A stretch of DNA of 64,000 bases from Cryptomeria japonica (Eukaryota; Streptophyta; Pinopsida; Cupressales; Cupressaceae): the NCBI RefSeq assembly GCF_030272615.1, contig NC_081406.1, positions 183,893,770-183,957,769 of the forward strand. The letters are read 5' to 3'. Under the pieces are notes generated by a model. The model saw nothing but the letters and a program-made list of their open reading frames with translations, did not search any database and had not been told where the DNA came from. Both the position numbers and the translations under genes were made by a program. Shown one piece after another: positions 40,501-53,012 of the stretch (positions within the stretch are counted from its first letter, which is position 1; the number at the start of each line of letters is the position of its first letter).

Positions 40501-42888
40501 ACCCCATACGACACTATATGAACCTATGAGGTCATATGGTGTCCTAAGAGGTATGTTATACCTACTAGGACTTTAAAACAAGTCATATTAGGTCCTAAGG
40601 GGTCACACATGTGTTAGAGCACATGTGTGACCCCTTAGTACCCCATATTAGGACACTATATGACCCTATGGGGTCATATGTTGTCCTAAGAGGTATGTTG
40701 CACCTACTAGAATGTTAAAAGGGGTCATATGGGGTCCTAAGGGGTCACACATGTTAAAACACATCCGTGGCCCCTTTGGACCCCATATGACCCCTTAGGA
40801 CACTATCCTATGGGGTCATATGGTGTCCTAAGGGGCCATATGGGGTCCTAAATGGTCACATATGTGTTTTAACACATGTGTGGCCCCTTAGGACCCCATA
40901 TGACCCCTAACAATACCATATGACCCCTTATGACACGATATGATCCTATGGGATCAATAGGGATCATAAAGGGTCATTAAAGGTCATAAGGGGCCATTAT
41001 AGTCATAAGGGGTCTTAAGAGGACTCATGGTGTCATATGGGGTCTTATGTTATACATGCTAGGATGCTAAAAGGGGTTAAAAGATGTTTTAGGATATATT
41101 AAGGGGTTGTTCATGTCTTAATAGCTCCTAGGATGTACTAGGGGGTATGGTGTACCTACTTGGAATTTAAAAGGGATCATATGGGGTCCTAAGGGGTCAC
41201 ACATGTGTGGCCCCTTAGGACCACATATGACCCCTTAGGACACCATATGACACTATGGTGTCCTAAGGGGTCACACATGTGTGGCCCCTTAGGACCCCAT
41301 ATGACCCCTTAGGACACTATATGGGGTCATATGGTGTCCTAAGGGTTATGTTGTACCTACTAGGACTTTAAATGGGGTCATATGGGGTCCTAAGGGGTCA
41401 CACATGTGTTTTAACATGTGTGACCCCATATGACCCTATACGACATTATATGACCCCATGGGGTCATATGGTGTCCTAAGAGGTATGTTGTACCTACTAG
41501 TACTTTAAAAGGGGTCACATGAGGTCCTAAGGGGTCACACATGTGTGGCCCCTTAGGATCCCATATGACCCCTTAGGACACTATATAACCTAAGAGGTAT
41601 GTTGTATCGAAAAAGACTTTAAAAGGGGTCATATGGGGTCACACATATGTTAGAACACATGTGTAGTCCCTTAGGACCCCATATGACCCCTTAAGACACT
41701 ATATGACCCTATGGGGTGATATGGTGTCCTAAGGGGTATGTTGTACCTACTAGGACTTTAAAAGGGGTCATATAGGGTCCTAAGGGGTCACACATGTATT
41801 CTAACACATGTGTGACCCCATATGACCCCGTACCACACTATATGACCCTATGAGGTCATATGGTACCATGTGTGGCCCCTTAGGACCCCATATGACCCCT
41901 TACGACACCATATCGGGTCATATGGTGTCCTAAGAGTTATGTTGCACCTACTAGGGAATTAAAAGGGGTCATATGGGGTCCTAAGGGGTCACATGTATGG
42001 CCCCTTAGGACCACATATGACTCCTTATGACACTATATGATCCTATGGGGTCATATGGTGTCATTAGGGGTCATATGAGGTCCTAAGGGGCCACACATGT
42101 GTAGCCCTTTAGGACCCCATATGACCCCTAACAACACCATTTGACCCCTTATGACACTAGATGATCCTATGGGGTCAGTAGGGGTCATTATGGGTCATAA
42201 GGGGTCTTAAGGAGTCATTAAAGGTCATAAGGGGTCTTATGGTGTCATATGGAGTCTTATGTTATACATGGTAGGATGCTAAAAGGGGTCAAAAGATGTC
42301 CTAGGATGTATTAAGGGCTTGTTCCTGTCTTAATTGCTCCTAGGATGTACTAAGGGGTTCTATGATGTCTTAAAAGGTCCTAAGATATACTTAGTTCTCC
42401 TAAGTGTCTTAAGAGGTCCTTGTATGTGCTAAGGGGTCGTAGGATAACATTTTAACATCTAATTATATATGTGTACACCATTTATAAAAAATTAAGCTTT
42501 AAAATATTTTAACCATTAAATAATTTTAAAACTAATATATTATTAAGCATTATTTTTTTTAAAATTAATATATTATTAAGCATTAAAATACTAAAAAACT
42601 AATAAACTATACAAAATTATGAAAAAAAACAAAAAACATTAATATATTAACACTAATTTCTTTGCCCCCTTCTTCTCCTCGACTGCTAAACTCTAAGCCG
42701 GTTAGTGCAAAATGAGGGGAAAAGCCTTTTTTGCAGCTTATATAGAAAAGGGGTTTTGACTGGAACCCCTTTGCCATGCGACCGCCAAGCGATTGCCATA
42801 TTGGTTTGGCTGGAACTGTTCTGGTCGGAACCATTCTGACCGGATCTTACGGATTATCTCTAAGTGACATAGATCTGTACTTTCACCC
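37568..42888. mobile_element. TIR DNA transposon (non-autonomous) carrying a tandem array
   Basis: 5321 bp. Left terminus GGGTAAAAGTACA, right terminus (reverse complement) GGGTGAAAGTACA; similarity extends about 25 bp (both reach TGTCAC). Subterminal repeats of GGNNGGAAC type occur on both sides (38370-38410; 42760-42845, e.g. CTGACCGGATC against CCGACCAGATC). TTA(T) target sites and GG termini recall PIF/Harbinger, but no transposase was found and I would not insist on the superfamily. The interior is AT-rich at both ends and a 3.6-kb GGGGTCATATGG-type satellite in the middle. Confidence 0.8.
38815..42440. repeat. 3.6-kb complex tandem array built on CATATGACCCC
   Basis: Dozens of copies of short phrases: GGGGTCATATGGGGTCCTAA, GGGGTCACACATGTGTGGCC, CCTTAGGACCCCATATGACC and TACCTACTAGGACTTTAAAA, arranged in units of roughly 130-200 bp. 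Each unit contains both strands of the CATATG phrase and so is self-complementary. Larger units start with GCTCCTAGGATGTACT at about 38843, 39430, 41125 and 42330, giving higher-order periods near 590, 1690 and 1210 bp. No coding potential; frames in it are incidental. Confidence 0.9.
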
Positions 42889-44640
42889 TTATACTTTGAT
42901 GGTTCTTGCACGTAACATGGATCAAGGGCAAGAATATTTCTGACCACACCTTAAGGAGACTGCATCCCTAAGTCCCACAAGATAGCCTTTGTATGTACAA
43001 ACAACATTATAGAATATGAGGCTCTCATCACTGGACTCTGCTTGGCTATCTAATGGAAGATCATGGAACTATAGGTCTATGGCGATTCCCAGCTTTTCAT
43101 TAAGAAAGTATATGATGAATACCAAACTAAATATGACAAGTTACTCCCTTATCACAATATAGTGGAGGACTTCAACCAACACTTCACCTTTATTTAGTTT
43201 GATGAAGTTCCTAGAACAAACAATAGAGCTGCCGATGCAATGAACACAATCAGTTCCTCCTACAGATGCCCACAAACAGCCAAAAGTGTGAATCCTTGGT
43301 TGAGCAACTTCTAGTACAGACATAGGATATCCTTTAATAAAAAATGGTTTGTGTCCTTGTTGGTCCTCAATCCCTTTGGTACCAAGAAACATTTTCCTAC
43401 CTCTGAGACAACATTATCCCCCCTCACCTCAATAAAACCCAACAACAAACCTTCATCCATCAATCCGCCTGCTACACTATTCTTGGTGATACCCTATTTT
43501 GAAGGCACTTTGATGGAACCCTCCCAAGGTGTTTAGACAAAGAGGAGGCTGAATGGGCACTACGTGAAGTGCACAAAGGTATTTATGGAGCACACTCAAA
43601 TGACCTCACTTTAGCTAAGAATTAAAGCTCTTGTGTACAAGATACTACTGGCCAACAATGGAAGAATATGCATATCATTATGTGAAGAAATGTTTCCCTT
43701 GTCAGAAACATGGTGACAAGATCCAAGCACCTTCTTAGGACTTGCAACCGTTTATCACACCATGGCCATTCTCTCAGTGGGGACTCGATCTCATAGGAAA
43801 AATTCACCCTGCCTCATCTAATAGATGTAAATTCATAGTAATTGCTACTGAATACTTCACCAAGTGGGTGGAAGCCATTCCACTCACTTTCACCACCAAC
43901 AAGCAAATTTCCAAATTCATCTTGAATTATCTTATCTTTCTCTATGGAGTTCCTAAGGTTATCATCACACACAATGGCAGACCCTTTAAAAATTAGGATG
44001 TCAAAGAATTATGTCAGACGTTCTCCATCCAACATCTCTTTTCCACCCCATAATACCCACAAGGTAATGTCAAGCTGAAGCTTCAAATAAAAACCTTATT
44101 AAAATCCTTAAGAAAACAGTCAATGAAGCTGACCTTGATTGGCATTTGCAACTCCATCCTGCTCTTTGGGCCTATCACACAAGCATCCACACTCCCATAG
44201 GATCCACTCCATATTCCCTAGTCTTTGGTTCCGAAGTTGTCCTTCCCCTTTGAGATTGAGATTCCCTCACTTCGGGCTCGCTGCAACATGTTCTCCTTGA
44301 TGAGGAATATAGAGTGGCTAGATTACAAGAGCTAGAATTGTTGGACAGAAGGCACTTAAAGGCCTTGAATCATCTTCGGGTATATCAAAATCACCTTCGG
44401 CTAAGCTACAAAAAGAAAGTTAGAACCCAAAAATTTGACATTGGTGACCTTGTGCTCATGGAAAATCAGAAGAATCTCCAGGCTTGTGAAAAGAAAGGCA
44501 AGTTTGAGCCTAATTGGCTTGGACCTTATGTGATCACTACTAATTATGGATCAAGAACATATTAGTTAGCAACACCTGAAGGAGAACCCCTAGATGAGCC
44601 TATGAACATAATGAATCTAAAGATATTTTACACCTAGTCT
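42889..44640 (+). pseudogene. pol: Element C aRNase H (rest) and integrase, decayed
   Basis: Resumes at LYFDGS (42889). aRNase H motifs follow: TNNIIEYEAL near 43000, YGDSQLF near 43078, NNRAADAM near 43215. The integrase finger shows CFPCQKHGD near 43690 and the core WGLDLIGKIHPASSN near 43770. The second catalytic Asp has become His (ITHNGRPFKN near 43967), and QAEASN near 44068 is out of frame. The C-terminal LGPYVIT is near 44520. Several stops; inactive. Confidence 0.85.
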
Positions 44641-46411
44641 TCATAGGTTACTAGTTTTCAAAAATTAAAAAAAGATCAAAAAAATGAAAAAATCATAAAA
44701 ATACAAAAAAATGAAAAAATCATAAAAATACAAAAAAATGAAAAAATCATAAAGAATACAAAAAAAAACTGCACATCAATCAATTATATATTAATTTTGT
44801 GCATGTGATAATATGAAAACGGTTTGAGATTACACCATCATCACCCTCCTTAACATTTATATTCCCCTTACCTCATCCACTCAGATTCCCCATTTGTGTA
44901 GGTCAAGTTCCCATTTTGATCACTTGCACCACTTGCCTATATCTCATTCTCTCCCCTCATGAGATGATGAGCTTTCGTTTAGACCTTGAATAAAGACTGC
45001 TCCAGTAAACTGAGTTTTTATCCCATCACACTAAGCTTTCCCCCATTTTATGAGCTTATCCCACCAAGATGAACTTCTTCTTGACTTGCATGTCATCCAA
45101 ACATCCATCTACATGAGCTTAATCAAATCCTAGTAGTCAATTTCACATCTGCATCCACTTATGCATGCCATATGCCTCTATTTCCTAATCCTTCCTACTA
45201 ATTACCTTTGCGCCTCGAGATGCATTCTTCCCATGTCCAACACTATTGTCCTAAATCCTAGTCCTACTTTTGGCAAGAGATGTCATTTGCATGACTTGAT
45301 CTTTTTTTCTTTGATTTTCATCTTTATGTCCTATGACTACTACTATCTACAGGATGCCTGGATCATCCTATATCCTGGTATGTCTTGGGTTGGTGTATAT
45401 TAGGGCATCTTTTTGTGGTATGGAATGTTTGAGGGTTCCTCTTGCATGAACATGTAGCCTCACATTTACATCATCATAATTTTTGCGAGCCTGTATGCAT
45501 AGAGATACCTACTGCTTGAGAGTCTAGTCCACACCTCAGATCCTCACAACATACTCATTCATAAAATCAATTATGAAGATCGTCCTTGGAAATATTAAAC
45601 TAGAAATTCTTGCCACATCTACAGAACAACAAATCACCTACCCATTTTCATTTTTCATTTCATCCCCCTATCTTGGAGACTCGAGTTTATTCACCTTTCC
45701 CCTCTCTTTCTTTTGTCTAGTCCTATATCATTGTATTATTGTTGGCTCATTATAAAAATTGTGCATTTCATATAGCTGCATTGTATTATCATTTGCATGA
45801 TCACTTGAGACCATTTTCATAGTCATTTAGTTGCATTTGCATCAGCATATCATAATCATTTTGGTTTCATTATCATTTGCATTACCATTTTAGTTGCAAT
45901 TGCATTCTCATTCTAGTTTCATAATCATTATATTCAATTATCATTTTCACAATCAATACATTTCTCATTCATTATCATTTTTATAGTTACATTTTGCACA
46001 TTTTTCAAAATCATTATAGTCACATTTTGCATCTTAGTTTCATTATCATTTTCATAATCATTTTAGTTGCATTACACCCTTTCATTTCATATCATTACAT
46101 CAGGATCAATAGCAAGTATCTTACAACTCCAATGTAATAAAGGCATTATACCGAGTTGAAATGTAATATGAGCTATGATTTGAAATGTAATAAAAACATG
46201 AGGATCATCCATTGCATTACATTTTACACATTATTATAAGCATTACATACATCATAAATATCCACATCACAATCACATTGCATATCATACAACATCACAC
46301 ATCACATCATCATAATAAATCCTGCATACATATTAAGTTAGGCATAATCATGACACAATCACATACATCACATAGGTCGCATGCATCTTGCATCCACAAC
46401 ACAATATCAAC
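44641..46411. other. Spacer after element C pol
   Basis: Begins with an A-rich tandem tract (44655-44770; about three copies of a 27-bp unit, AAAAAATGAAAAAATCATAA plus AATACAA), then unremarkable sequence. From about 45770 it is dominated by CATTTGCAT/CATTATCATTTTCAT phrases, equivalent to the downstream flank of the PMD gene on the minus strand (as in 1-240). No gene seen. Confidence 0.5.
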
Positions 46412-48451
46412 TATTGGCAATTTTTGTGCCAACCATAGTAGAGAAAAGATATAGGACTTTAGTGTGGCTAACATTTCATGTTAGTCAATACCGATAACAT
46501 GTCATGTTATCGGTCTCATCAGAGTTAGCCTCTTCTTCATAGTTTTGCAAAGTCATATAACACGAGGGTTATATGATGTGTCAATAACAGGTCATGTTAT
46601 TGACCACCGCCTAGAGGGGCTCCCGGTCGTAAGTGGGCCCCAGTTATTTTTTGAGTTGACCAAGTTAGTCGGCCAACTCACTTAGGTTCAACTAGGTGGA
46701 GGGGCTCCCAATCATTAGCGACCCGATTTACCCCTTCCTCTTATTGGTTGCAGAATTTTTGAATGTAGCAAGAAGAGGCCACAAGATAAGAATTTTCAAA
46801 GGTGAGGAAGTATTCCTCCTTATCCCACAAAGTGGAATGACGACAACAGATGGGCCATAGGATAAGAAAGCAAAGTGAAAGGCTTTCTTCTTATCCTGAG
46901 AGGTTAGAACAATGCACAACTGATGCCGCGGGATAAGATACAAGGGGCACAAAGGACTCTTATCCCATGAAGGAAAACAAAGACAAGAGAGATCCCATGG
47001 GATAAGGAGCAAACAGAAACTATAAAGCATTTTGCTTAGCCCACGAGATAAATTCAAGGCATCAAAGGTCCCGTGGGATAAGGAAACAAGAGTAAATCAA
47101 AGAAAATTTTATCCCGCAGGAGGAAACAAAGACACAAGTGGCCCTGCAGGATAACAAAAGCAAAGCAAAATCAAAGCAAAATTCTTATCCCGTGAGGTTA
47201 AAAGGGACCCATAGAGATGCTACAGAGTAAGAATACAGTGTAGTCAGCGGTCAACACAACCAAGGAAGCATGGACCCGGGGTACCACGTCAGCCACCCAC
47301 GACCATTGGATCTTCATAAAGATCGATCGAACAGTGCTGTTTTAATCTTCGATTGGGATTTTGAGCGGGCTTACATGGCGCAATCTCAAACGTCCATTTG
47401 CGCACGAGATCTCAGATCAACGATTGATTTTCAAACTTGTAGTTGCCATTGGCATTTAACTCTTTTGTAGGTGGTGCTTGTCGACCTGATGGTCGAGGTC
47501 ATTTTTTGCTCAGTCGGTACCTGATGTTGGACCCAATCTCACTGCAATCACCAGATTTTGATGCCATAATGCCAAACATGATGCCTGCTGTCGATTCAGA
47601 ATGCAACCCATGCCTCTTCAATGTGGTTTTAAGACTTTTTGTGCCTATAGACGCCATCCAGTACACATATATGCATCCAGATACAAGGTTATCCGTGATT
47701 TATAGAGATATTCGCTCTTTCAGAGGCAGAGGATGCTCCTAGAGCTAGCTGTAGCACGCCATCGGATCTCGGATATGATCTCTCCCTCTTCTTTGATTTT
47801 TTGTAACCTAACCTAGGTAGGGTTAGGGTTTTCTCAATGTAACCATCTGAGTTATGCCTAAACTATAAAGGTAATTTTGTACATTTTTCTCAAGATCCTC
47901 TCCCTTCTTTTCTCATGCATTATTCTTATGTCTCTCTGCATCTGTAAATTTGCCTTACCCTTTCATCAATAAAATTATCTTTCTTGCCTTTATTCGATTC
48001 TTGCAATCTGTGTAAGTGTTTACCTCTTTGTTTGAATGCTTTCTCCTTTTGTTTTCTGTAGTGTAAGTGACCATGTTGATTCCTAGCCTTCACTCAAACT
48101 TAGATGGCTAAGTATAATAGAATTTTGTGCATCCTTGGGTAATTTTCATTAATGTTTTGTGCAGCTATAGATAGGGATGGATCATTATTTCAGTCTAGGT
48201 GCAAACCCTTTTCCTTTCTTTCCTGGAACCCTTCTCTTTCTCTCTTTTCCTTGTCAAACCATAGATTAGTTTTATCAGTGTCAGGTTGGTCCAACACTCT
48301 ACATTCAGATTGAAGAGGCACTCGACCTTCTCCGAAGATTCAACCTCACAACAATGCAAGGTCTCACACTTGAGAGGTTGATTCAATATTTCACAAGGTT
48401 GGTGGTCAAGCCTGATCACCAAAGGTGCAAAATAAATGTGTTAATAGTTTT
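46412..48451 (+). repeat. 5' LTR of the gag-only element
   Basis: Begins TATTGGCAATTTTTGTGCC (probably mutated TGTTGG). Contains a near-palindrome GATAACATGTCATGTTATC at about 46492, then about a dozen GGATAAG/CTTATCC motifs in alternating orientation (46790-47190), and a leader-like end. It matches 50547-52530 with visible small indels and substitutions. Confidence 0.8.
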
Positions 48452-50546
48452 TGGCATGCCCGACGAGACTCCTTTTGAATATTTTGCTAAGATTTTAGTG
48501 CTTTCCTTGGCAATCCAGTCTTTAGAGGCAATCAATCAAAGCACTTGCTGACTCTACAACAAATTTATTGGTGAAGCAATTCAATGCTCAAAACATCTGA
48601 AGACTTGGTGTGCTCTTTTGTATCTTTCCTTTGGAGGTAGTCACATCAACACCTGGTGACTCTGAGGATCAGATCTAAGCTCTTGTTCAGGACCAACAAC
48701 CATTTCACATCAAACAGCCGAACATGAGCTCCTTCTAGAGGTATTTTTCTCTGATAATATGAACTTTCAAATTCTAGAAGTAGATGGAGTAGCATAAAAA
48801 TATGGCTATCCCTAGAATGCTTTCTTTTGTCACCTTTAATGGTGGCAACCCCTTAGCTCTCGCCCAAAAGAATGACATCCCAGTTGCAACCTTTAAGGTT
48901 GTACCTTTTTTCACTAGGGAAACCTCAGTCACCCCAACTAAGCACATTCAAGATGTAGTAGGTACCTGCTCTATTTTTGACATCATAGAAGACAACATAG
49001 CAGTGAGGCTTCTTTCCCCTCTTCGTTCAAGGGAAAAGCCCTACAGTGGTTTAGGGGTCTTCCCTCTAGTTCAATCCATAGTTGGGATGAATTAGGGTAA
49101 GGATTGTGCAAGAGTTTTGAGGATAGGAGTGACTCTTTATCATTGATTGAACAACTACTAACTATCAAGAGAGCCCCATATGAATTCATGACAGACTTCA
49201 ACTACAGGTTCCATAAGACTTGGGATAGGATCCCTGCTTTGGTCAGGCCATCTACCAACTGTGCCTTCTTATCCTTCCTTAGGGCTCTAAATAGTGACAT
49301 AGCTATGATGATATAGTCATTGGGAGGGGACAACCTTCAAAGAGCTTATGACATTGCCATCAAAGAGAAAGGTGCTTAATACAGGCTGAGAATTTATCTC
49401 CTAGGACCCCAATGCCCTTGTTCCCAGAGGTTCTTGCACAACAACCTACTTTGGCCTCTATACCAATGACATCTAAAGGTCGAGTGCTTACACCTACACC
49501 TCCTCCATCATTCACAGAGATTCAGAGATCCAGTGCAAGTGCAATAACCTCAGGAACATTTGTTCCTGTGCAGTCCAATCATGTTAATCTGGCTGCTTGC
49601 AGAAATGGGGATGCCTCTTAGGCCTTAGTGGCACATAGATATTTTGTTTTTACAAATTGGTTGGAGGCATAGGATACCAGTGAGGGGGAGGCTGTTTCCT
49701 CATTTCCAAAAGAGCTCCCCTCCTCCCTTAAGGAGAAGGATGTGCCTACATATGAGCAACAACATGAGTTGAGCCATGGGTTGGGGAGTCAGAGGATGAT
49801 TCTTTTTGGGATGATCTAGAGGGATTTTTCTCATGTTTTGACAATGAGCTGGCAGCTTCTAGTCAGTTGAATCAAGAGGAGCAAGAGGAAGATCTTACAT
49901 TCCCAACAAAGGCAATCAATTTTAAAGAGCAAGGGCATATCTCAGAGGTGCTTGTTTTGTTGTCAACTCAGCAAAGCAAAGGGCTGGTCAGTAGTGATGG
50001 CCTAAGTCTATCTCCTTAAAGGGGATGCCTTATTAGAAATTTGGCTTAGACCTGCAATTTGCTCCTTGTCATGCTTATTTTTGAGCATGAAGTTGAGCAT
50101 CATGAAGAGGAGCAAGTTATTTTCACCCATCCACCCTAGAAGGATAAAATTCAGTCATGGGTGAGTTTCCTTGCTCTCAGGTTTTGGGAGGCATTCAAGT
50201 AGTTTGTCGGATGCCTTTCAATTTTATTTTCCTGGCTTGTTTTCCACAGACATGAAGACTACCAGGCATTAGTCAGGAAATGTAGCTACTTTGCCAAACC
50301 AATAAATGGATTTGTTTAGCCCCTTCATTGTGAAACAATGTACATATTAGCTTAGGTTATTTCAGTTTTTTAGCTTTCCAAGAATTGCGCGTGCACAAGC
50401 TATTCTCTAGAATGGAAAAGTTATGACCTTTTTTAAGGGTAGAGATTATCTTTTTGCTTTAGGTTTTGACTCTGCACCCAATGGACATCTAAGGATACTA
50501 ATCAATGTGCCAAGCAGGCTTGCCATCCCCTCAGAGTTGCCAGAAA
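48452..50546 (+). pseudogene. gag: Decayed gag of the non-autonomous element
   Basis: Frames at 48802-49095 (MAIPRMLSFVTFNGGNPLAL), 49104-49316 (LTIKRAPYEFMTDFNYRF, a gag-core-like phrase) and 49412-49621, all broken by stops. A distal frame (50423-50580) reads FKGRDYLFALGFDSAPNG. No enzymatic domain. Acidic text around 49800-49920 resembles the linker region of gag-pol elements. Confidence 0.6.
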
Positions 50547-52530
50547 TGTTGGCAATTTTTGTGCCAACCTTAGTAGAGCTTAGATCCAAGACTTTAGTGT
50601 GGTTAATATTTCATGTTAGTCAATACCGATAACATGTCATGTTATTAGTCTCAACAGAGTTAGTTTCTTCTTGATAGTTTTGCAAAGTCATATAACACAA
50701 GGGTTATATGATGTGTTGATAACAGGTCGTGTTATTGATCAGGTCAGGTTATTGACCACTGAGACTGGGCCGTGCTATTGACCACTGGCTGGAGGGGCTC
50801 CCAGTTGTTAGCAGGCTGATTTCCCCCTTCCTCTTACCACTCATAGGATATTCGAACGCAACAAGCAGAGGCCGCAGGATAAGCATTTTCAAAGGTGAGG
50901 AAGTATTTCTCCTTATCCTGTGGAGTGGAATGATGACAACAGATGGGCCGTGGGATAAGAAAGTAAAGCGAAAGGATTTCTTCTTATCTGGTGAGGTTAG
51001 AACAATGCACAACTGATGTCGCAGGATAAGATACAAGGGGAACAAAGGACCCTTATCTCGTGAAGGAAAAAAAATACAAGAGAGATCCTGCGGGATAAGG
51101 AGCAAACAAAAACTACAAAGCATTTTGCTTATCCGTCGAGGTAAATTCAAGGTATCAAAGGTCCCGCGAGATAAGGAAACAAGAGTAAATCAAAGAAACT
51201 TTTATCCCGCGGGAGGAACCAAAGACACAAGTGGCTCTGCAGGATAACAAAATCAAAGTAGAATCAAAGCAAAATTCTTATCCTGCGAGGTTAAAAGGGA
51301 CCCGTAGAGATGCTGCAAGCTAAGAATACGGTGCAGTCAGCGGTCAACACAACCAAGGAAGCATGGACCTAGGGTGCCACATTAGCCACCCATGACCGTT
51401 GGATCTTCATAAAGCCCGATCCAACAATGATATTTTAATCTTCGATTGGGCTTTTGAGCGCGTTTACATGGCGAGATCTCGTGCGCCCATATGTGTGCGA
51501 GATCTCATATCAATGACCAATTTTAAACTTGTAGTTGTCATTGGCATTTAAATATTTTGCAGGCGGTGGTTGTCGACCTGATGATTGAGGTCTTTTTTTG
51601 CTTAGTCAGTGCCCGATTTTGGACCTGATCTCACTGCAACCACTAGATTTCGATGCCATAACGCCAAACATGATGCTTGCTACTGATTCCAAATGCAAGC
51701 CATCCTATTCAATGTGGTCTGAAGACTTTTTGTGCCTATAGATGCTATCCAACACACAAAGATGTATCCAGATACAGGGTTTTCCTTGATTTGCAGAGAT
51801 ATTTGATTTTCTAGAGGCAGAGGATGCTCCCAGAGCTAGCTGTAGCATGCCATTAGATCTTAGATCTGATCTCTCCTTCTTCTCTGATTTTTTGTAACCT
51901 TACCCAGGTAGGGTTAGGGTTTTCTCAATGTAACCATCTGAGTTATGCCTGAACTATAAAGGCAATTTTTTACATTTTTCTCAGAATCCTCTCCCTTCTT
52001 TTCTCATGCAGAATTCTTATGTCTCTCCGCATCTGTAAATTTGCATTGCCCTTTCATCAATAAAATTATCTTTCTTGCCTTTATTCTATTCTTGCAATCT
52101 TTGTAAGTGTTAACCTCTTTGTTTGAATGCTTTCTCCTTTGGTTTTCTACAGTGTAAGTGACCGTGTTTATTCCTAGCCTTCACTCACACTTAGATGGCT
52201 AAGTATAATAGAATTCTGTGCATCCTTGGGTAGTTTTCATTAATGTTTTGTGCAGCTATAGATAGGGATGGATCATTATTTCAGTCTGGGTGCAAACCCT
52301 TTTCCCTTCTTTCCTACAACCCTTCTCTTTCTTCTTTTCCCTGTCAAACCATAGATTAGTTTTATCAGTGTTGGGTTGGTCCAACACTGCATTTAGATTG
52401 AAGCGGAAGCCAACCTTCTCCAGAGATTCAACCTCACAACAACACAAGGTCCCACACTTGAAAGTTTGATTTAATGTTTCACAAGGTTGGTGGTCAAGCC
52501 TGATCACCAGGTGTGCAAAATTTTGTGTTA
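50547..52530 (+). repeat. 3' LTR of the gag-only element
   Basis: Starts TGTTGGCAATTTTTGTGCC. Has the same order of features as the 5' copy, with a small expansion of the TTATTGACCACTG phrase at about 50738-50790. End near TTTTGTGTTA. Confidence 0.8.
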
Positions 52531-53012
52531 ACCGTAACATTATAATGATGAGCATAGATATCATATAGGCATAAACCCTGCATCACAAATATGTCACCAC
52601 ATATGCATCATCATAATCACAAATAAAAAATCATCAATCATCCATCCAATGTCCATAATAGAGTCCATAATAAAAATACATATGCATACCATTGCCAAAA
52701 TCATGACTCATATATATATATATATATCTTAAAAATCATAATGTGTCCAACTATAGTACAATGATAGCATCTAAGGGTCAAAATATCACACATATAAGAG
52801 CACTAGCCCATGCTCTCTTTGTCCCCTACACCAGAGGGTCCTCCTGAAGATGGTTGATGCACCATCATTCCAACAGACCCACTTGATTTTTTAATCTGGG
52901 TCTTGTGCGACTTGGTACTCTCTTCATAAGAGGGAGCTCTTTGATCTCCTAATACTTCATGATGATATATATCTCTATAGTACTGTACCTCTCATGTCAA
53001 TTTGTCAATATG
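52531..53012 (-). other. Downstream flank of element C PMD gene
   Basis: CATA/CATCA-rich sequence and an AT dinucleotide run at about 52711-52728, comparable with 1-240 and, in reverse, with 14860-15200. It continues the spacer interrupted at 46411. No gene. Confidence 0.5.

Larger units (their letters stand above)
46412..52530 (+). mobile_element. Non-autonomous gag-only LTR retrotransposon
   Basis: Two long LTRs (about 2.0 kb) flank a 2.1-kb internal region that has a PBS-like TGGCATGCCCGACGAGACTC at 48452 and decayed gag but no protease, RT or integrase. It fits the class of non-autonomous elements retaining only gag (TR-GAG-like). The PBS resembles that of elements B and C, so a Tat element may have mobilised it. 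It sits in the PMD 3' flank of element C. A target-site duplication could not be fixed because the edges have mutated. Confidence 0.8.

Noticed and set aside
37568-42888. CACTA (En/Spm) identity for the TIR transposon, suggested by subterminal repeats
   Set aside because: Termini are GGGTAAAAG, not CACTA, and the target is TTA(T); a PIF/Harbinger-like origin fits better but is unproven.
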